A stretch of DNA of 20,098 nt from a virus: positions 1 through 20,098 of IMG/VR virus record IMGVR_UViG_3300021373_000401, one strand, 5' to 3'. A program made the translations under genes and the position numbers. This document shows, piece after piece, positions 6,571 through 14,084 of this stretch (the first letter of the stretch is position 1; the number at the start of each line of letters is the position of its first letter). The notes beneath the pieces were generated by a model, which saw only the letters and a program-made list of their open reading frames with translations, was not told where the DNA came from and ran no database searches.

Positions 6571-7600
6571 TGAGATTTTCAACAACATTCATAGATTTTT
6601 AAAATACTTTGAGATAAACTACGTTGAGTATCCCAACAGAATTGCTTTCCCATGCCCTGTGCATGGAGGTGATAGTGAAGAGGGTTGTTGTATATTTACA
6701 GATGGAAACACAACAAAAGGCAATTGGTGCTGTTGGACTAATCATTGTGAAGAAGAATTTATTAAAACAATGTTTGGCTTTGTGCGTGGAGTTATGTCGG
6801 AAAGACAAAACCGAACGATTTCCATGAATGAGGTGGCAGAGTTTTGCTTAGAGCTTATAAAAAAGGATATTTCAGAACTTGAAAAAGTTGAACAGGTTTC
6901 GTTCAACTACTTAGACACTTTTACTAGAAGCGTTGAAAGGAACACTATAGCTATAGAAAGGTCTGAATTATTAAGTAAATTGGCGATACCTTCCAAATAC
7001 TACATAGGCAGAGACTACACTCCTGAAGTTTTGTCTATGTTTGACATTGGAGAATGTTTAGCATCCAATCAGCCCATGTCTGGAAGAGTTGTTGTTCCAC
7101 TATATGACGAAGATAATAATTACGTTGGTTGTTCTGGAAGAGCTATCAAAGAACATTTAAATCCTAAATGGCTTTATGGAAAAGGTTTTAAAAAAAATAT
7201 TCTTTATGGTTTAAATTTGGCTAAAGAGGCTATAATAAATACAGGGACGGTTGTTATAGTTGAAGGTCAAGGTGACGTTTGGCGGGCGTTTGAAGCGGGA
7301 TTGAATATGACCGTTGGAATGTTTGGCACTAATTTAACAGATGATCAATTGATTTTGCTAGAAAGGTCTGGGGCTATCAATATGGTGGTTCTTACAGACT
7401 ACGATGATGCAGGAATTAAAGCGGCAAAGAAGATTCAAGAAAAATGCGGAAGAAGGTTTAACTACATTAGACCTGAACTAACGCCTTGGTTCAACGAAAG
7501 AAAAATCCCCATGCAACAAAGAGACATAGGGGTAATGTCGATACAAAATATTAAAACTGAAATTTATCCGTATATAAAAGGAATAAAAAATGAAGACTAA
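6500..7600 (+). CDS. DnaG-type DNA primase
   Basis: This 366-aa primase would lay down RNA primers at the fork with the adjacent helicase. The N-terminus has a zinc-binding region, CPVHGG (C52, H55) followed by NWCCWTNHC (C77, C78, H82, C83), a variant of the CHC2 finger that recognises template sequence. The RNA polymerase core has RVVVPLYDEDNNYVGCSGRA (196-215), the basic motif of DnaG. The TOPRIM domain has IVEGQGD (E255) and VVLTDYDDAG (D300, D302) for metal binding. It is shorter than bacterial DnaG (about 580 aa) because the C-terminal helicase-binding domain is absent, as in other phage primases. The start lies 71 bases inside the helicase gene with AAGGA upstream. Confidence 0.88.
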   Translation: MKSTTASKDLKLKLTKETISSISNEIFNNIHRFLKYFEINYVEYPNRIAFPCPVHGGDSEEGCCIFTDGNTTKGNWCCWTNHCEEEFIKTMFGFVRGVMSERQNRTISMNEVAEFCLELIKKDISELEKVEQVSFNYLDTFTRSVERNTIAIERSELLSKLAIPSKYYIGRDYTPEVLSMFDIGECLASNQPMSGRVVVPLYDEDNNYVGCSGRAIKEHLNPKWLYGKGFKKNILYGLNLAKEAIINTGTVVIVEGQGDVWRAFEAGLNMTVGMFGTNLTDDQLILLERSGAINMVVLTDYDDAGIKAAKKIQEKCGRRFNYIRPELTPWFNERKIPMQQRDIGVMSIQNIKTEIYPYIKGIKNED

Positions 7601-8477
7601 GATAATCGGTTTTGCTGGTTCTAAACAAGCTGGCAAGACAACATGCTCAAACTTTTTGCATGGGTGTCAGTTGAAGTCTCACGATATTGTGAAAAACTTC
7701 AGCATCCTTGATGATGGCAGGTTAACTGTTGACACAGAAATTATTGACGACCAAGGATTAGAAAGTTTTGGAAGTTCCATTTTGGACGTTTCTCGGAATG
7801 ACTTGGAGTTTACAGAATGGGCTTTGTTTAGCATGTGGCCTTTTGTTAAAAAGTATTCATTTGCAGACACCCTAAAACAAATAGCTGTTCAGCTTTTTGA
7901 TATTCCTAGGGAGTGTGTGTTTGGCACAAACGAACAAAAGAACCAATTGCAAGAGCATTTACTGTGGGAGAATATGCCAGGGGTAATAACCCCTAATCAA
8001 CCAGCGGAAAGCGGGCTAGCGTTCCCAGAAGATCTTGATTTAAAAATTCACGAACCCGGACCAATGACCGCTCGTGAGTTTCTGCAATACTTTGGTACAG
8101 ATATTATGCGTAAAATGTACGAACCTATTTGGATTCAAAGAGTTATTTCAGATATTCAATCAGAAGAACCTTTACTCGCGATAGTTGATGATGTTAGATT
8201 TATTGATGAAGTTGAAGCAATTCAAAAAGTCGGAGGTAAAGTAATAGGATTGGAAAGGCAACCCTTTGAATCTTCTCATTCAAGTGAGCAAGTCGTAAAA
8301 GATCATCTAGATATGTTCGATGGAGTAATTGGTGCAGATAATGACATTCACGGTATGTGTCAAAACATACTGGATTACATGAGTGATTTTGGTTGGTTTG
8401 CTACCGATGTTGAGGTAGAGGAAACATCAATGAACAGAACTCAATCTTCAATTCATTCAATCAAGGGGAACAAATGA
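7590..8477 (+). CDS. Deoxynucleoside monophosphate kinase
   Basis: This 295-aa P-loop kinase resembles phage dNMP kinases such as T4 gp1, which convert dNMPs, including modified ones, to diphosphates for phage DNA synthesis. It begins with IIGFAGSKQAGKTT (Walker A, G10-T17). It continues with the family-typical FADTLKQIAVQLFDIP (residues near 90-105), a lid-like acidic segment, REFLQYFGTDIMRK, and LLAIVDDVRFIDEVEAI, which closes the nucleotide site. It overlaps the primase by 11 bases and the next gene by 4. T4 gp1 is about 240 aa; the extra length here is partly an insertion after the P-loop helix and a polar tail after residue 275. Confidence 0.82.
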   Translation: MKTKIIGFAGSKQAGKTTCSNFLHGCQLKSHDIVKNFSILDDGRLTVDTEIIDDQGLESFGSSILDVSRNDLEFTEWALFSMWPFVKKYSFADTLKQIAVQLFDIPRECVFGTNEQKNQLQEHLLWENMPGVITPNQPAESGLAFPEDLDLKIHEPGPMTAREFLQYFGTDIMRKMYEPIWIQRVISDIQSEEPLLAIVDDVRFIDEVEAIQKVGGKVIGLERQPFESSHSSEQVVKDHLDMFDGVIGADNDIHGMCQNILDYMSDFGWFATDVEVEETSMNRTQSSIHSIKGNK

Positions 8478-9505
8478 TAGTAACATACATTAGAAGTTCC
8501 AGCTACAACAATTTTGAATATTGCCAATTGCAGTATTTTATTACTTATGTTTTGGGATACAGGAGTGCGAGCGGAAAAAAAGCCCAACTAGGAACCGTTG
8601 TTCATAAAGTTTTAGAGGTTCTAGCTTCATGCACAAAAGAGTTGCAAGATAAGCCAAATGGAAAGAGGTTGAGCATTGAAGATGACGCTATTGGCAAGGT
8701 TAATTTTACACCTGCAAAACTCAAAACTAAAAAATTTGTCATGGAAACTCTCGACAAAAGTTACGAGTATTATACATCTACCTGTGAAGCGAAACATAAT
8801 TATACGAGTTCCGATTTTAAATTTTGCCAAGTTCAGACACTTAAGGCTCTCGACTTCAACGAAGGCCAATTTGACCCTCGCAACAGAAAGATCGTAGATA
8901 CAGAACCTCAGTTCGACATTGCTATTGATGAACCTTGGGCTAAATTTGAATACGAAGATCCGCAGACTGGTAAAAAAATGGTTGGTCAACTTGCAATCAA
9001 GGGGACTATAGACTTAGTTACCGAAGTAGACTCAGACACAATCGAGGTGGTAGACTGGAAAACTGGGCAGCGTAAGAACTGGGCGACCGGAGAAAAGAAA
9101 ACTTACGACAAACTGCTTGAAGATCCGCAACTTTTGTTGTATAATTATGCCATATCGAAACTTTATCCTAATTATAGCCAAGCTATTATGACGATATTTT
9201 ACACCAGAGATGGCGGTCCGTTTAGTATGTGTTTTGATAAATCGGATCACGTAAAGTTTTTAGGCATGTTAAAGAACAGATTTAGGCAAATCAACGAATG
9301 TAAGTCGCCGTCGCCATGCTCTAACACTAGAAAAAGCTTCAAGTGTACTAAGTTGTGTGATTTTTATAAAAAGAAATGGGAAGGCACAAACATGTCAATG
9401 TGCGAATATGTAGAAATGAATTTAGTTCAACTAGGTCATGACAAGACTGTAAAAGACTTAACCGCAAAGGGGCATAACGTAGGATATTACGAGGCTCCGG
9501 GATAA
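8474..9505 (+). CDS. RecB/Cas4-like PD-(D/E)XK exonuclease
   Basis: This 343-aa nuclease of the PDDEXK_1 (RecB/AddB/Cas4) group would degrade or resect DNA ends for recombination or replication. Motifs in order: SSSYNNFEYCQLQYF, the Cys/aromatic start typical of the family; LGTVVHKVLE with H44; KGTIDLV with D180; EVVDWKTGQ with D194 and K196; and QLLLYNYA (Q219, Y223). C-terminal cysteines C276, C282, C291, C295 and C310, with C17 at the N-terminus, resemble the 4Fe-4S arrangement of AddB and Cas4, although the spacing CxxxC differs from the usual CxxC, so a cluster is only possible. It overlaps the kinase as ATGA and the next gene by one base (TAATG). Confidence 0.85.
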   Translation: MIVTYIRSSSYNNFEYCQLQYFITYVLGYRSASGKKAQLGTVVHKVLEVLASCTKELQDKPNGKRLSIEDDAIGKVNFTPAKLKTKKFVMETLDKSYEYYTSTCEAKHNYTSSDFKFCQVQTLKALDFNEGQFDPRNRKIVDTEPQFDIAIDEPWAKFEYEDPQTGKKMVGQLAIKGTIDLVTEVDSDTIEVVDWKTGQRKNWATGEKKTYDKLLEDPQLLLYNYAISKLYPNYSQAIMTIFYTRDGGPFSMCFDKSDHVKFLGMLKNRFRQINECKSPSPCSNTRKSFKCTKLCDFYKKKWEGTNMSMCEYVEMNLVQLGHDKTVKDLTAKGHNVGYYEAPG

Positions 9506-9687
9506 TGTTTAAATTAAGTTACGAACTCCGTGATGAGCCACCAGACTTGAAAAAGTGTACTATATGCGGAGAAAAGGCAGAAGGTGGGTGTATCCCATTG
9601 GGGTCACTGTGCGGCCAACACGCAAAAGAGTGGAAAGATATGGTTTTAAAAACTTTTTGGAGTAAGAAAAATGTGGAATCCAATTAA
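9505..9687 (+). CDS. Small zinc-binding protein upstream of DnaE
   Basis: This 60-aa protein starts in a TAATG overlap with the nuclease gene and ends 17 bases inside the polymerase gene, so it is translationally linked to both. It has C18/C21 (KKCTICGEKAEGG), C29, C36 and H39 (SLCGQHAKEW), consistent with a single small zinc site of CCCH or CCCC type. A helical tail follows (EWKDMVLKTFWSKK). It was not assigned to a named family. Its position suggests a small partner of the polymerase or nuclease, or a zinc-dependent adaptor. Confidence 0.6.
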   Translation: MFKLSYELRDEPPDLKKCTICGEKAEGGCIPLGSLCGQHAKEWKDMVLKTFWSKKNVESN

Positions 9688-11230
9688 TTGTAAAACTCAT
9701 TACAGCCTTCAGCTTGGTTTTTGCAAGCCTGAAAAGCTAGCGAAGGCAGCTAAAGAAAGAGGTTATACGGCATGCGGAATTGCTGATTTTGGAACTATTT
9801 CTGGTGCTGTTGATTTTCAGCAAGAGTGTAAAAAACAGGGCATTAAACCAATCATTGGTTGCGAGTTTGATGGTTATATTTTGTACGCTAAAAACAAAAA
9901 CGGCTGGTTTGACCTTGTAAAGTATGTTTCAAATCAAAGTCTTGACGTATTGAAGGAAGTGGCTAAGAATGGCAACTTGCTTTGCGTTACGCCAAATGTG
10001 AACGGCTTCGCTAGTCTTTTTAAAGGTAATCATGTGCAGCTTGATTATGAGTCGCAAGCGATTTACTATGTCAATCAAGAAGAGGCTGAATGTCATAGGA
10101 TCATGCTTTGCAGCAAGCTAAAGACAACCTTGAAGAAAGTCAGTAAAATCAAGCATGAGTTTGAAAAGTTTTTCGATTGCGACAACTTTTACTTACCAAA
10201 ACAAGACGAAAAGTCCCCACAACTTAAGGGTAGCCAGATAGCTGAACTTTGTGAAGAGTACGATCTGTCTGAAAGTCCCATGCTTCCAGAGTTTAAGTGT
10301 CCCGAGGGTTATTCTGAAGATCAATGGCTAACTGAACTTTGTCGGATTGGATGGAAAGAAAAGCTGGTTCCTCAAGGCAAAGTTTCCACACAAGAAGATC
10401 AAGACGTATATTCAGAAAGAATTAAAAGTGAACTAAAGGTTATTTTTAAAGCCGAGTTGTCTGGTTACTTTTTGATCGTTCAAGATATTGTCAAGTGGGT
10501 AAAGGCTCAGGGTTGGCTCGCTGGCCCAGGACGAGGCTCTGCTGCTGGTTGTTTGATATCTTGGTTATTAGATATTACCGAGGTAGATCCAATTGAATAC
10601 GACTTGATTTTCGAAAGATTTTATAACGAAGGTCGAAACACAGAAGATCACGTTTCCTTGCCAGATATTGATGTAGACGTTCCTGCTGAACACAGAGACG
10701 AAGTAATTGACTATATCAAGTCAAAGTACGGGGTTGACAAAGTTGCTCAAATGGTGACATTCGGAAGATTGCAGGGAAGATCTGCAATTAAAGAGGTTCT
10801 TAGGATTAGCGATGTTGTTTCTTTTTCAGAAATGAACGAGGTCACGGATAGTATTCCACAAGAAAGCATGATATCTGATCAACTGGAGTTAATGGATGAC
10901 AAATCTGTTTTACGTTGGACTCTAATGAATGAGCCAGACGCACTCTCAAATTGGTGCGTTATGGAAGAAGACGGAAGTCTTAGCGGAACTTTGGCAGAAT
11001 ACTTTAAAATGGCGATGATTATTGAGGGGACAAACAAGTCTCAGGGCAAACATCCCGCTGGAGTTATTATATCTCAAGAAAAACTAGCGAACGTTTGTCC
11101 TATGACAATAGACAAAAATGGCGATCCTATTGTTGCTTTGGAAATGGCTCCTCTAGAGGGCTTAGGGCATGTCAAGTTTGATATTTTAGGAATTGATTTA
11201 TTAAGTAAAATAATGGAGATAGTTAAATGA
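9671..11230 (+). CDS. dnaE: DNA polymerase III alpha, N-terminal part (PHP, palm, thumb)
   Basis: This 519-aa ORF is the first half of a bacterial-type (family C) replicative polymerase. Residues 1 to about 235 are a PHP domain (GYTACGIADFGTISGAVDF; GIKPIIGCEF). The palm follows, with GYFLIVQDIVKW, then GPGRGSAAG (285-293), which contacts the incoming nucleotide, and LPDIDVD (330-336). The thumb region leads to QGKHPAGVIIS (458-468), and the ORF closes with GHVKFDILG, whose D504 is the third catalytic Asp. All three catalytic aspartates are therefore here. The usual HxHS at the PHP start is replaced (NCKTHYS), so PHP exonuclease activity is unlikely. The ORF ends where the fingers domain should begin. 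A GGAG Shine-Dalgarno lies at 9659-9662; the stop overlaps the next ATG as ATGA. Confidence 0.93.
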   Translation: MWNPINCKTHYSLQLGFCKPEKLAKAAKERGYTACGIADFGTISGAVDFQQECKKQGIKPIIGCEFDGYILYAKNKNGWFDLVKYVSNQSLDVLKEVAKNGNLLCVTPNVNGFASLFKGNHVQLDYESQAIYYVNQEEAECHRIMLCSKLKTTLKKVSKIKHEFEKFFDCDNFYLPKQDEKSPQLKGSQIAELCEEYDLSESPMLPEFKCPEGYSEDQWLTELCRIGWKEKLVPQGKVSTQEDQDVYSERIKSELKVIFKAELSGYFLIVQDIVKWVKAQGWLAGPGRGSAAGCLISWLLDITEVDPIEYDLIFERFYNEGRNTEDHVSLPDIDVDVPAEHRDEVIDYIKSKYGVDKVAQMVTFGRLQGRSAIKEVLRISDVVSFSEMNEVTDSIPQESMISDQLELMDDKSVLRWTLMNEPDALSNWCVMEEDGSLSGTLAEYFKMAMIIEGTNKSQGKHPAGVIISQEKLANVCPMTIDKNGDPIVALEMAPLEGLGHVKFDILGIDLLSKIMEIVK

Positions 11231-11457
11231 AAATTGAAAGTAGAGATAAAGAAGAGATTATGGCGGTTATTTACAATGGACTCATGGTTGTAAGCAAAAA
11301 TAATACGTCATTATGCAATCTAGAAGATCACATGATGGGCAACTTTGTACCCAGAAATAAATACCAAGTTTGGTCAGATCGTTACAAGGTTTACAGTTTG
11401 TACCATGATCTTAGCGAAGCAACAGATGAATTTTTAAAACTATCTAAGAGAAAGTAG
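11227..11457 (+). CDS. Small unknown protein inside the split polymerase
   Basis: This 76-aa protein starts in an ATGA overlap with the first polymerase half and ends with TAG. It was not recognised. It is polar and mixed alpha/beta, with no Cys pair or catalytic motif (IMAVIYNGLMVVSKNNTS; KYQVWSDRYKVYSLYHDL). It is in the same reading frame as the exonuclease that follows, separated by the TAG and a few codons, so occasional read-through would make a fusion. TAG ends other genes in the window (for example 1363-1365 and 2292-2294), so it is best taken as a real stop. Confidence 0.55.
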   Translation: MKIESRDKEEIMAVIYNGLMVVSKNNTSLCNLEDHMMGNFVPRNKYQVWSDRYKVYSLYHDLSEATDEFLKLSKRK

Positions 11458-11469
11458 AGGTGCGTTATT
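11454..11469 (+). promoter_or_regulatory. Shine-Dalgarno and ATT start of the exonuclease gene
   Basis: AGAGGTG at 11456-11462 is a strong Shine-Dalgarno match, about 4-6 bases before ATT at 11467-11469. The frame upstream is closed by TAG (11455-11457), and no ATG, GTG or TTG occurs in this frame before the first catalytic motif. Initiation at ATT gives MNYRDIIVFDFETTG, with the expected distance from start to DFETTG. The out-of-frame GTG at 11460 leads to a stop after three codons. ATT starts are rare but known (infC). Confidence 0.6.
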
Positions 11470-12150
11470 AATTATAGAGATATTATTGTTTTTGACTTTG
11501 AGACTACGGGGGCAAACCCGCATAAGTGTCAGCCCACTCAAATCGCCGCTGTAGCACTACATCCTAGAACTCTAAAAATTAAAGACGGGGGAGTTTTTGA
11601 AAGCAAGATTAGATGTATTGTTGACGACGAAAAGGCTGTCGCTGCCGGATTCGACCCCGTTGAAGAAAAAGCCTTAGAAGTAACTGGCAAAACTAGAGAA
11701 GAAATATCCAAGGGGCCATATCCAAAAACCGTATGGAAAAAATTTACAGAGTTTGTAAACAAGCATAACTTTAAAGGAACTAGCTGGTATGCACCAGTTG
11801 CTGCTGGTTACAATATCAATGGTTTTGATATGATTATTGTTGAAAGAATGTGTCAAGCGTTCGGGCCGGTAAATAAAAAGAGGGGTTGCCAAGACCTTTT
11901 TAATACAATTCACACAATGGATGTGATGCCAATGCTTTACAGTTGGTTTGAAGACAATCGAGATGTTACAGGAATGAGCATGGATTACTTTAGAGATTAT
12001 TTTTCTATGGATAAAACAAACGCTCATGACGCTCTGCAAGATGTTAAAGACACTGCCAATATCCTTATTAAGTTTCTAAAATTACAGCGAACGCTTTCTA
12101 AAAAAATTGTTTTTGAAAAAGCGTTTGCAAATGGACAAACTTATGTTTAA
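11467..12150 (+). CDS. DnaQ-like DEDDh 3'-5' exonuclease with ATT start
   Basis: Reading from ATT, the 227-aa product is a complete DEDDh exonuclease of the DnaQ/epsilon type, which would proofread for the polymerase. ExoI is DFETTG (D10, E12). ExoII is YNINGFD (N118, D121). ExoIII is NAHDALQD (H187, D192). An ATG-based call would start at 11830 (M122), just after ExoII, and give an inactive C-terminal half. The gene sits between the two halves of the polymerase and overlaps the endonuclease gene at its 3' end. The first half's PHP domain looks inactive, so this is the likely proofreader. It could act as a free subunit or, by TAG read-through, as a fusion to the 76-aa protein. A sequencing error changing ATG to ATT cannot be excluded. 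Confidence 0.85.
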   Translation: MNYRDIIVFDFETTGANPHKCQPTQIAAVALHPRTLKIKDGGVFESKIRCIVDDEKAVAAGFDPVEEKALEVTGKTREEISKGPYPKTVWKKFTEFVNKHNFKGTSWYAPVAAGYNINGFDMIIVERMCQAFGPVNKKRGCQDLFNTIHTMDVMPMLYSWFEDNRDVTGMSMDYFRDYFSMDKTNAHDALQDVKDTANILIKFLKLQRTLSKKIVFEKAFANGQTYV

Positions 12151-12493
12151 AATATGCACTAAGTGCAATCGTGCTAAACTACATCGTCACTTCCGGCTGT
12201 GTAGACCGTACAAAGGTATAACAGATGGTGAATACATGAGGTCTGAATGTAGATCTTGTGAGAAGATTGCTGGCAAACAGCTACGCAAAGCAAAATCAGA
12301 AGCCCCTCCTAAACCGAAAGTTTGTGACTGTTGTAAAAGAAAAACAAATAATTTTGTTTTAGACCATGATCATAAAACTGGAAAATTTAGGGGGTGGCTT
12401 TGCAGAAATTGCAACCAAGGAATAGGCAAGCTGGGTGATGATATTAAAAGTTTAGAAAAAGCCATTGATTATTTGAGGAATAAAAATGTTTGA
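12131..12493 (+). CDS. Endonuclease VII-like HNH nuclease, possible homing endonuclease
   Basis: This protein of about 120 aa has the endonuclease VII (recombination endonuclease) fold: CDCC (C65, C68) and CRNCN (C91, C94) as the zinc ligands, with VLDHDHKTGKFRGWLC (D78, H79, H81) as the beta-beta-alpha metal catalytic site and N95 directly after the last Cys, as in T4 endonuclease VII. A second CxxC pair set lies upstream (C9/C12, C40/C43). T4 endonuclease VII (157 aa) resolves branched DNA before packaging; many small relatives in phages are mobile homing endonucleases. The open frame extends to a TTG at 12107; ATG at 12131 is preferred, and ATG at 12143 is possible. It lies directly before the second polymerase half and overlaps it by 8 bases. 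Confidence 0.82.
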   Translation: MDKLMFKICTKCNRAKLHRHFRLCRPYKGITDGEYMRSECRSCEKIAGKQLRKAKSEAPPKPKVCDCCKRKTNNFVLDHDHKTGKFRGWLCRNCNQGIGKLGDDIKSLEKAIDYLRNKNV

Positions 12494-14075
12494 TATTAAC
12501 AATTTTGAAGATGAGTTAGTTTGGGATTTGATCTGCGATGGGGACACTAAGGGTGTTTTTCAGTTAGAGTCCAATCTGGGCAAGCATTGGGCAAAGCAAA
12601 CTCAACCAAGAAATATTAAAGAATTGTCTGCACTAGTAAGTCTTATCCGACCAGGAACCTTGTTGGCTAAAGATGCTAACGGAAAGTCAATGACTCAGGT
12701 TTATGCAGACAGAAAGGCTGGAAAAGCAGATTCGCCCGTTGAATACTTGCACTCATCGCTTGAACCAATTCTTAAGGAAACCTACGGCGTACTGGTTTAT
12801 CAAGAACAGTCTATGAAAATCGCTCAATCTTTAGCCGGTTTTAATCTAAAAGAAGCGGACGAACTAAGAAAGGCTATTGGAAAGAAAAAGGCCGACGTTA
12901 TGGCGAAGGTTAAGAAGAAGTTTGTAAAAGGTGCAAAAGAGGTCGGTATCATCTCTGAGACAATTGCTGACGAGATTTTTTCATGGATTGAGAAATCTAG
13001 TCGATACGCTTTTAATAAGTCTCACGCGGTTTCATACGCCATCAACGCCTACTGGTCTGCCTACTGCAAGTGCCATCGAAGGCAAAGGTTTTACGAAACA
13101 TATCTAAACAGAGCGGAAAAAAAGCCGAAACCCGACATTGAGAAAAAGCAGCTTATGTCAGATGCTAAAATGTCAGACGTTGACGTGCTTCCTCCTAGAC
13201 TTAGATATCTAAAGACTAACTTTACGTTAATTCCAGATACCTCGTCTATCATATATGGGATGCTACATATAAAAGGTGTTTCAAAAAAAACCTGTAATAA
13301 TGTAGAAAACCACGTCAAGGAAAATAATAAGGATATTGTTAACTACAACTGGATGGACTGTCTGATAAAAATGATTTACGAGTTAAACATAGACAAGCGT
13401 TCCTCAATAGCAATGATTTCGGTTGGTGCTTTTAATGGTGTAAATAACACACTGTCAAGACAGAAAATGCTTTATGAGTACGATAGCTGGCGACAGCTAA
13501 CTAAAACTGAGCAGGCGTGGATTGCAATGAATCATAATTCAGAGCTTCGCAAAGAAACGCTTTCCGATTCAATTGGGCAAATATTGCAAGGATTATCTCC
13601 TGAGAAACAAAGGAAGATAACCAAAAGACGTTATTCAACGGTCGAGGATATTAAAAATTCCATAGATAGCCCGTTTTACTCACTCGACGATTCGATTGCC
13701 AGTATTGCGGGGCTAGAAGAGAAGTTTTTAAGCTACTCGCTAACATGTAGCAAAGTTGACGGTATTAACCTACAAAATTCAATAAATATGTGTAAAGACA
13801 TAGCAAATTCGTCTATAATAGGTAAAGCGGTTCTTGCTGTCGAGATAGAAAAAATCAAGATAGTAAAAACCAAAAAAGGTAAAAATCCTGGTCAGTCAAT
13901 GGCTTTTTTGACGGTTGAAGATGGATCGGGATCTATTGATTCAGTTATTGTTTTTCCAGAGTGTTTTGAAGAGTTTAAAAACACGCTAACAGAAAGTAAC
14001 ACTGTTATGCTTCATGGAGAAGTTCCAGCTAAAGACAAATCTTCTTTTATTGTTAATAAAGTTATCCAAATTTGA
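12486..14075 (+). CDS. dnaE: DNA polymerase III alpha, C-terminal part (fingers, HhH, OB fold)
   Basis: This 529-aa ORF carries on exactly where the first half stops. Residues 1-30 (INNFEDELVWDLI... TKGVFQLES) align with the start of the E. coli DnaE fingers (DDKKSFDML... TAVFQLES). Further family motifs are LIRPGTL (53-59), ETYGVLVYQEQSMKIAQ (98-114), RKAIGKKK (128-135) and RYAFNKSHAVSYA (173-185). A helix-hairpin-helix-like region follows (IIYGMLHIKGVSKKTCNNV, 255-273). The end is an OB fold (about 446-529; AFLTVEDGSGSIDSVIVFP). Together the halves give 1048 aa versus 1160 in E. coli. No split-intein sequence is present at either end. A GAGGA Shine-Dalgarno at 12475-12479 gives this half its own strong start. 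The halves must assemble without covalent joining. Confidence 0.92.
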   Translation: MFDINNFEDELVWDLICDGDTKGVFQLESNLGKHWAKQTQPRNIKELSALVSLIRPGTLLAKDANGKSMTQVYADRKAGKADSPVEYLHSSLEPILKETYGVLVYQEQSMKIAQSLAGFNLKEADELRKAIGKKKADVMAKVKKKFVKGAKEVGIISETIADEIFSWIEKSSRYAFNKSHAVSYAINAYWSAYCKCHRRQRFYETYLNRAEKKPKPDIEKKQLMSDAKMSDVDVLPPRLRYLKTNFTLIPDTSSIIYGMLHIKGVSKKTCNNVENHVKENNKDIVNYNWMDCLIKMIYELNIDKRSSIAMISVGAFNGVNNTLSRQKMLYEYDSWRQLTKTEQAWIAMNHNSELRKETLSDSIGQILQGLSPEKQRKITKRRYSTVEDIKNSIDSPFYSLDDSIASIAGLEEKFLSYSLTCSKVDGINLQNSINMCKDIANSSIIGKAVLAVEIEKIKIVKTKKGKNPGQSMAFLTVEDGSGSIDSVIVFPECFEEFKNTLTESNTVMLHGEVPAKDKSSFIVNKVIQI

Positions 14076-14084
14076 AAGGTTCGT

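Noticed and set aside
7229-7241. A T4-like late promoter (TATAATAAATA)
   Set aside because: It lies within the primase coding region, no transcription-unit boundary is nearby, and AT-rich DNA gives such matches by chance.
8627-8989. A 120-aa minus-strand ORF
   Set aside because: It is antisense to the RecB/Cas4-like nuclease. All other minus-strand ORFs are likewise shadows with no family features.
11455-11457. Genome-wide TAG recoding
   Set aside because: TAG cleanly ends other genes (1363-1365, 2292-2294), followed shortly by further stops in frame, so only local read-through remains possible.
11830-12150. A 106-aa protein starting at ATG 11830
   Set aside because: It is the C-terminal half of the exonuclease; the frame is open upstream and encodes the ExoI and ExoII motifs.
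11230-12486. Group I/II intron or intein interrupting dnaE
   Set aside because: The interval is filled by three overlapping or abutting ORFs with their own starts. No intein start (Cys... ) or end (His-Asn + Cys/Ser/Thr) motif is present at the polymerase ends, and there is no room for intron RNA.
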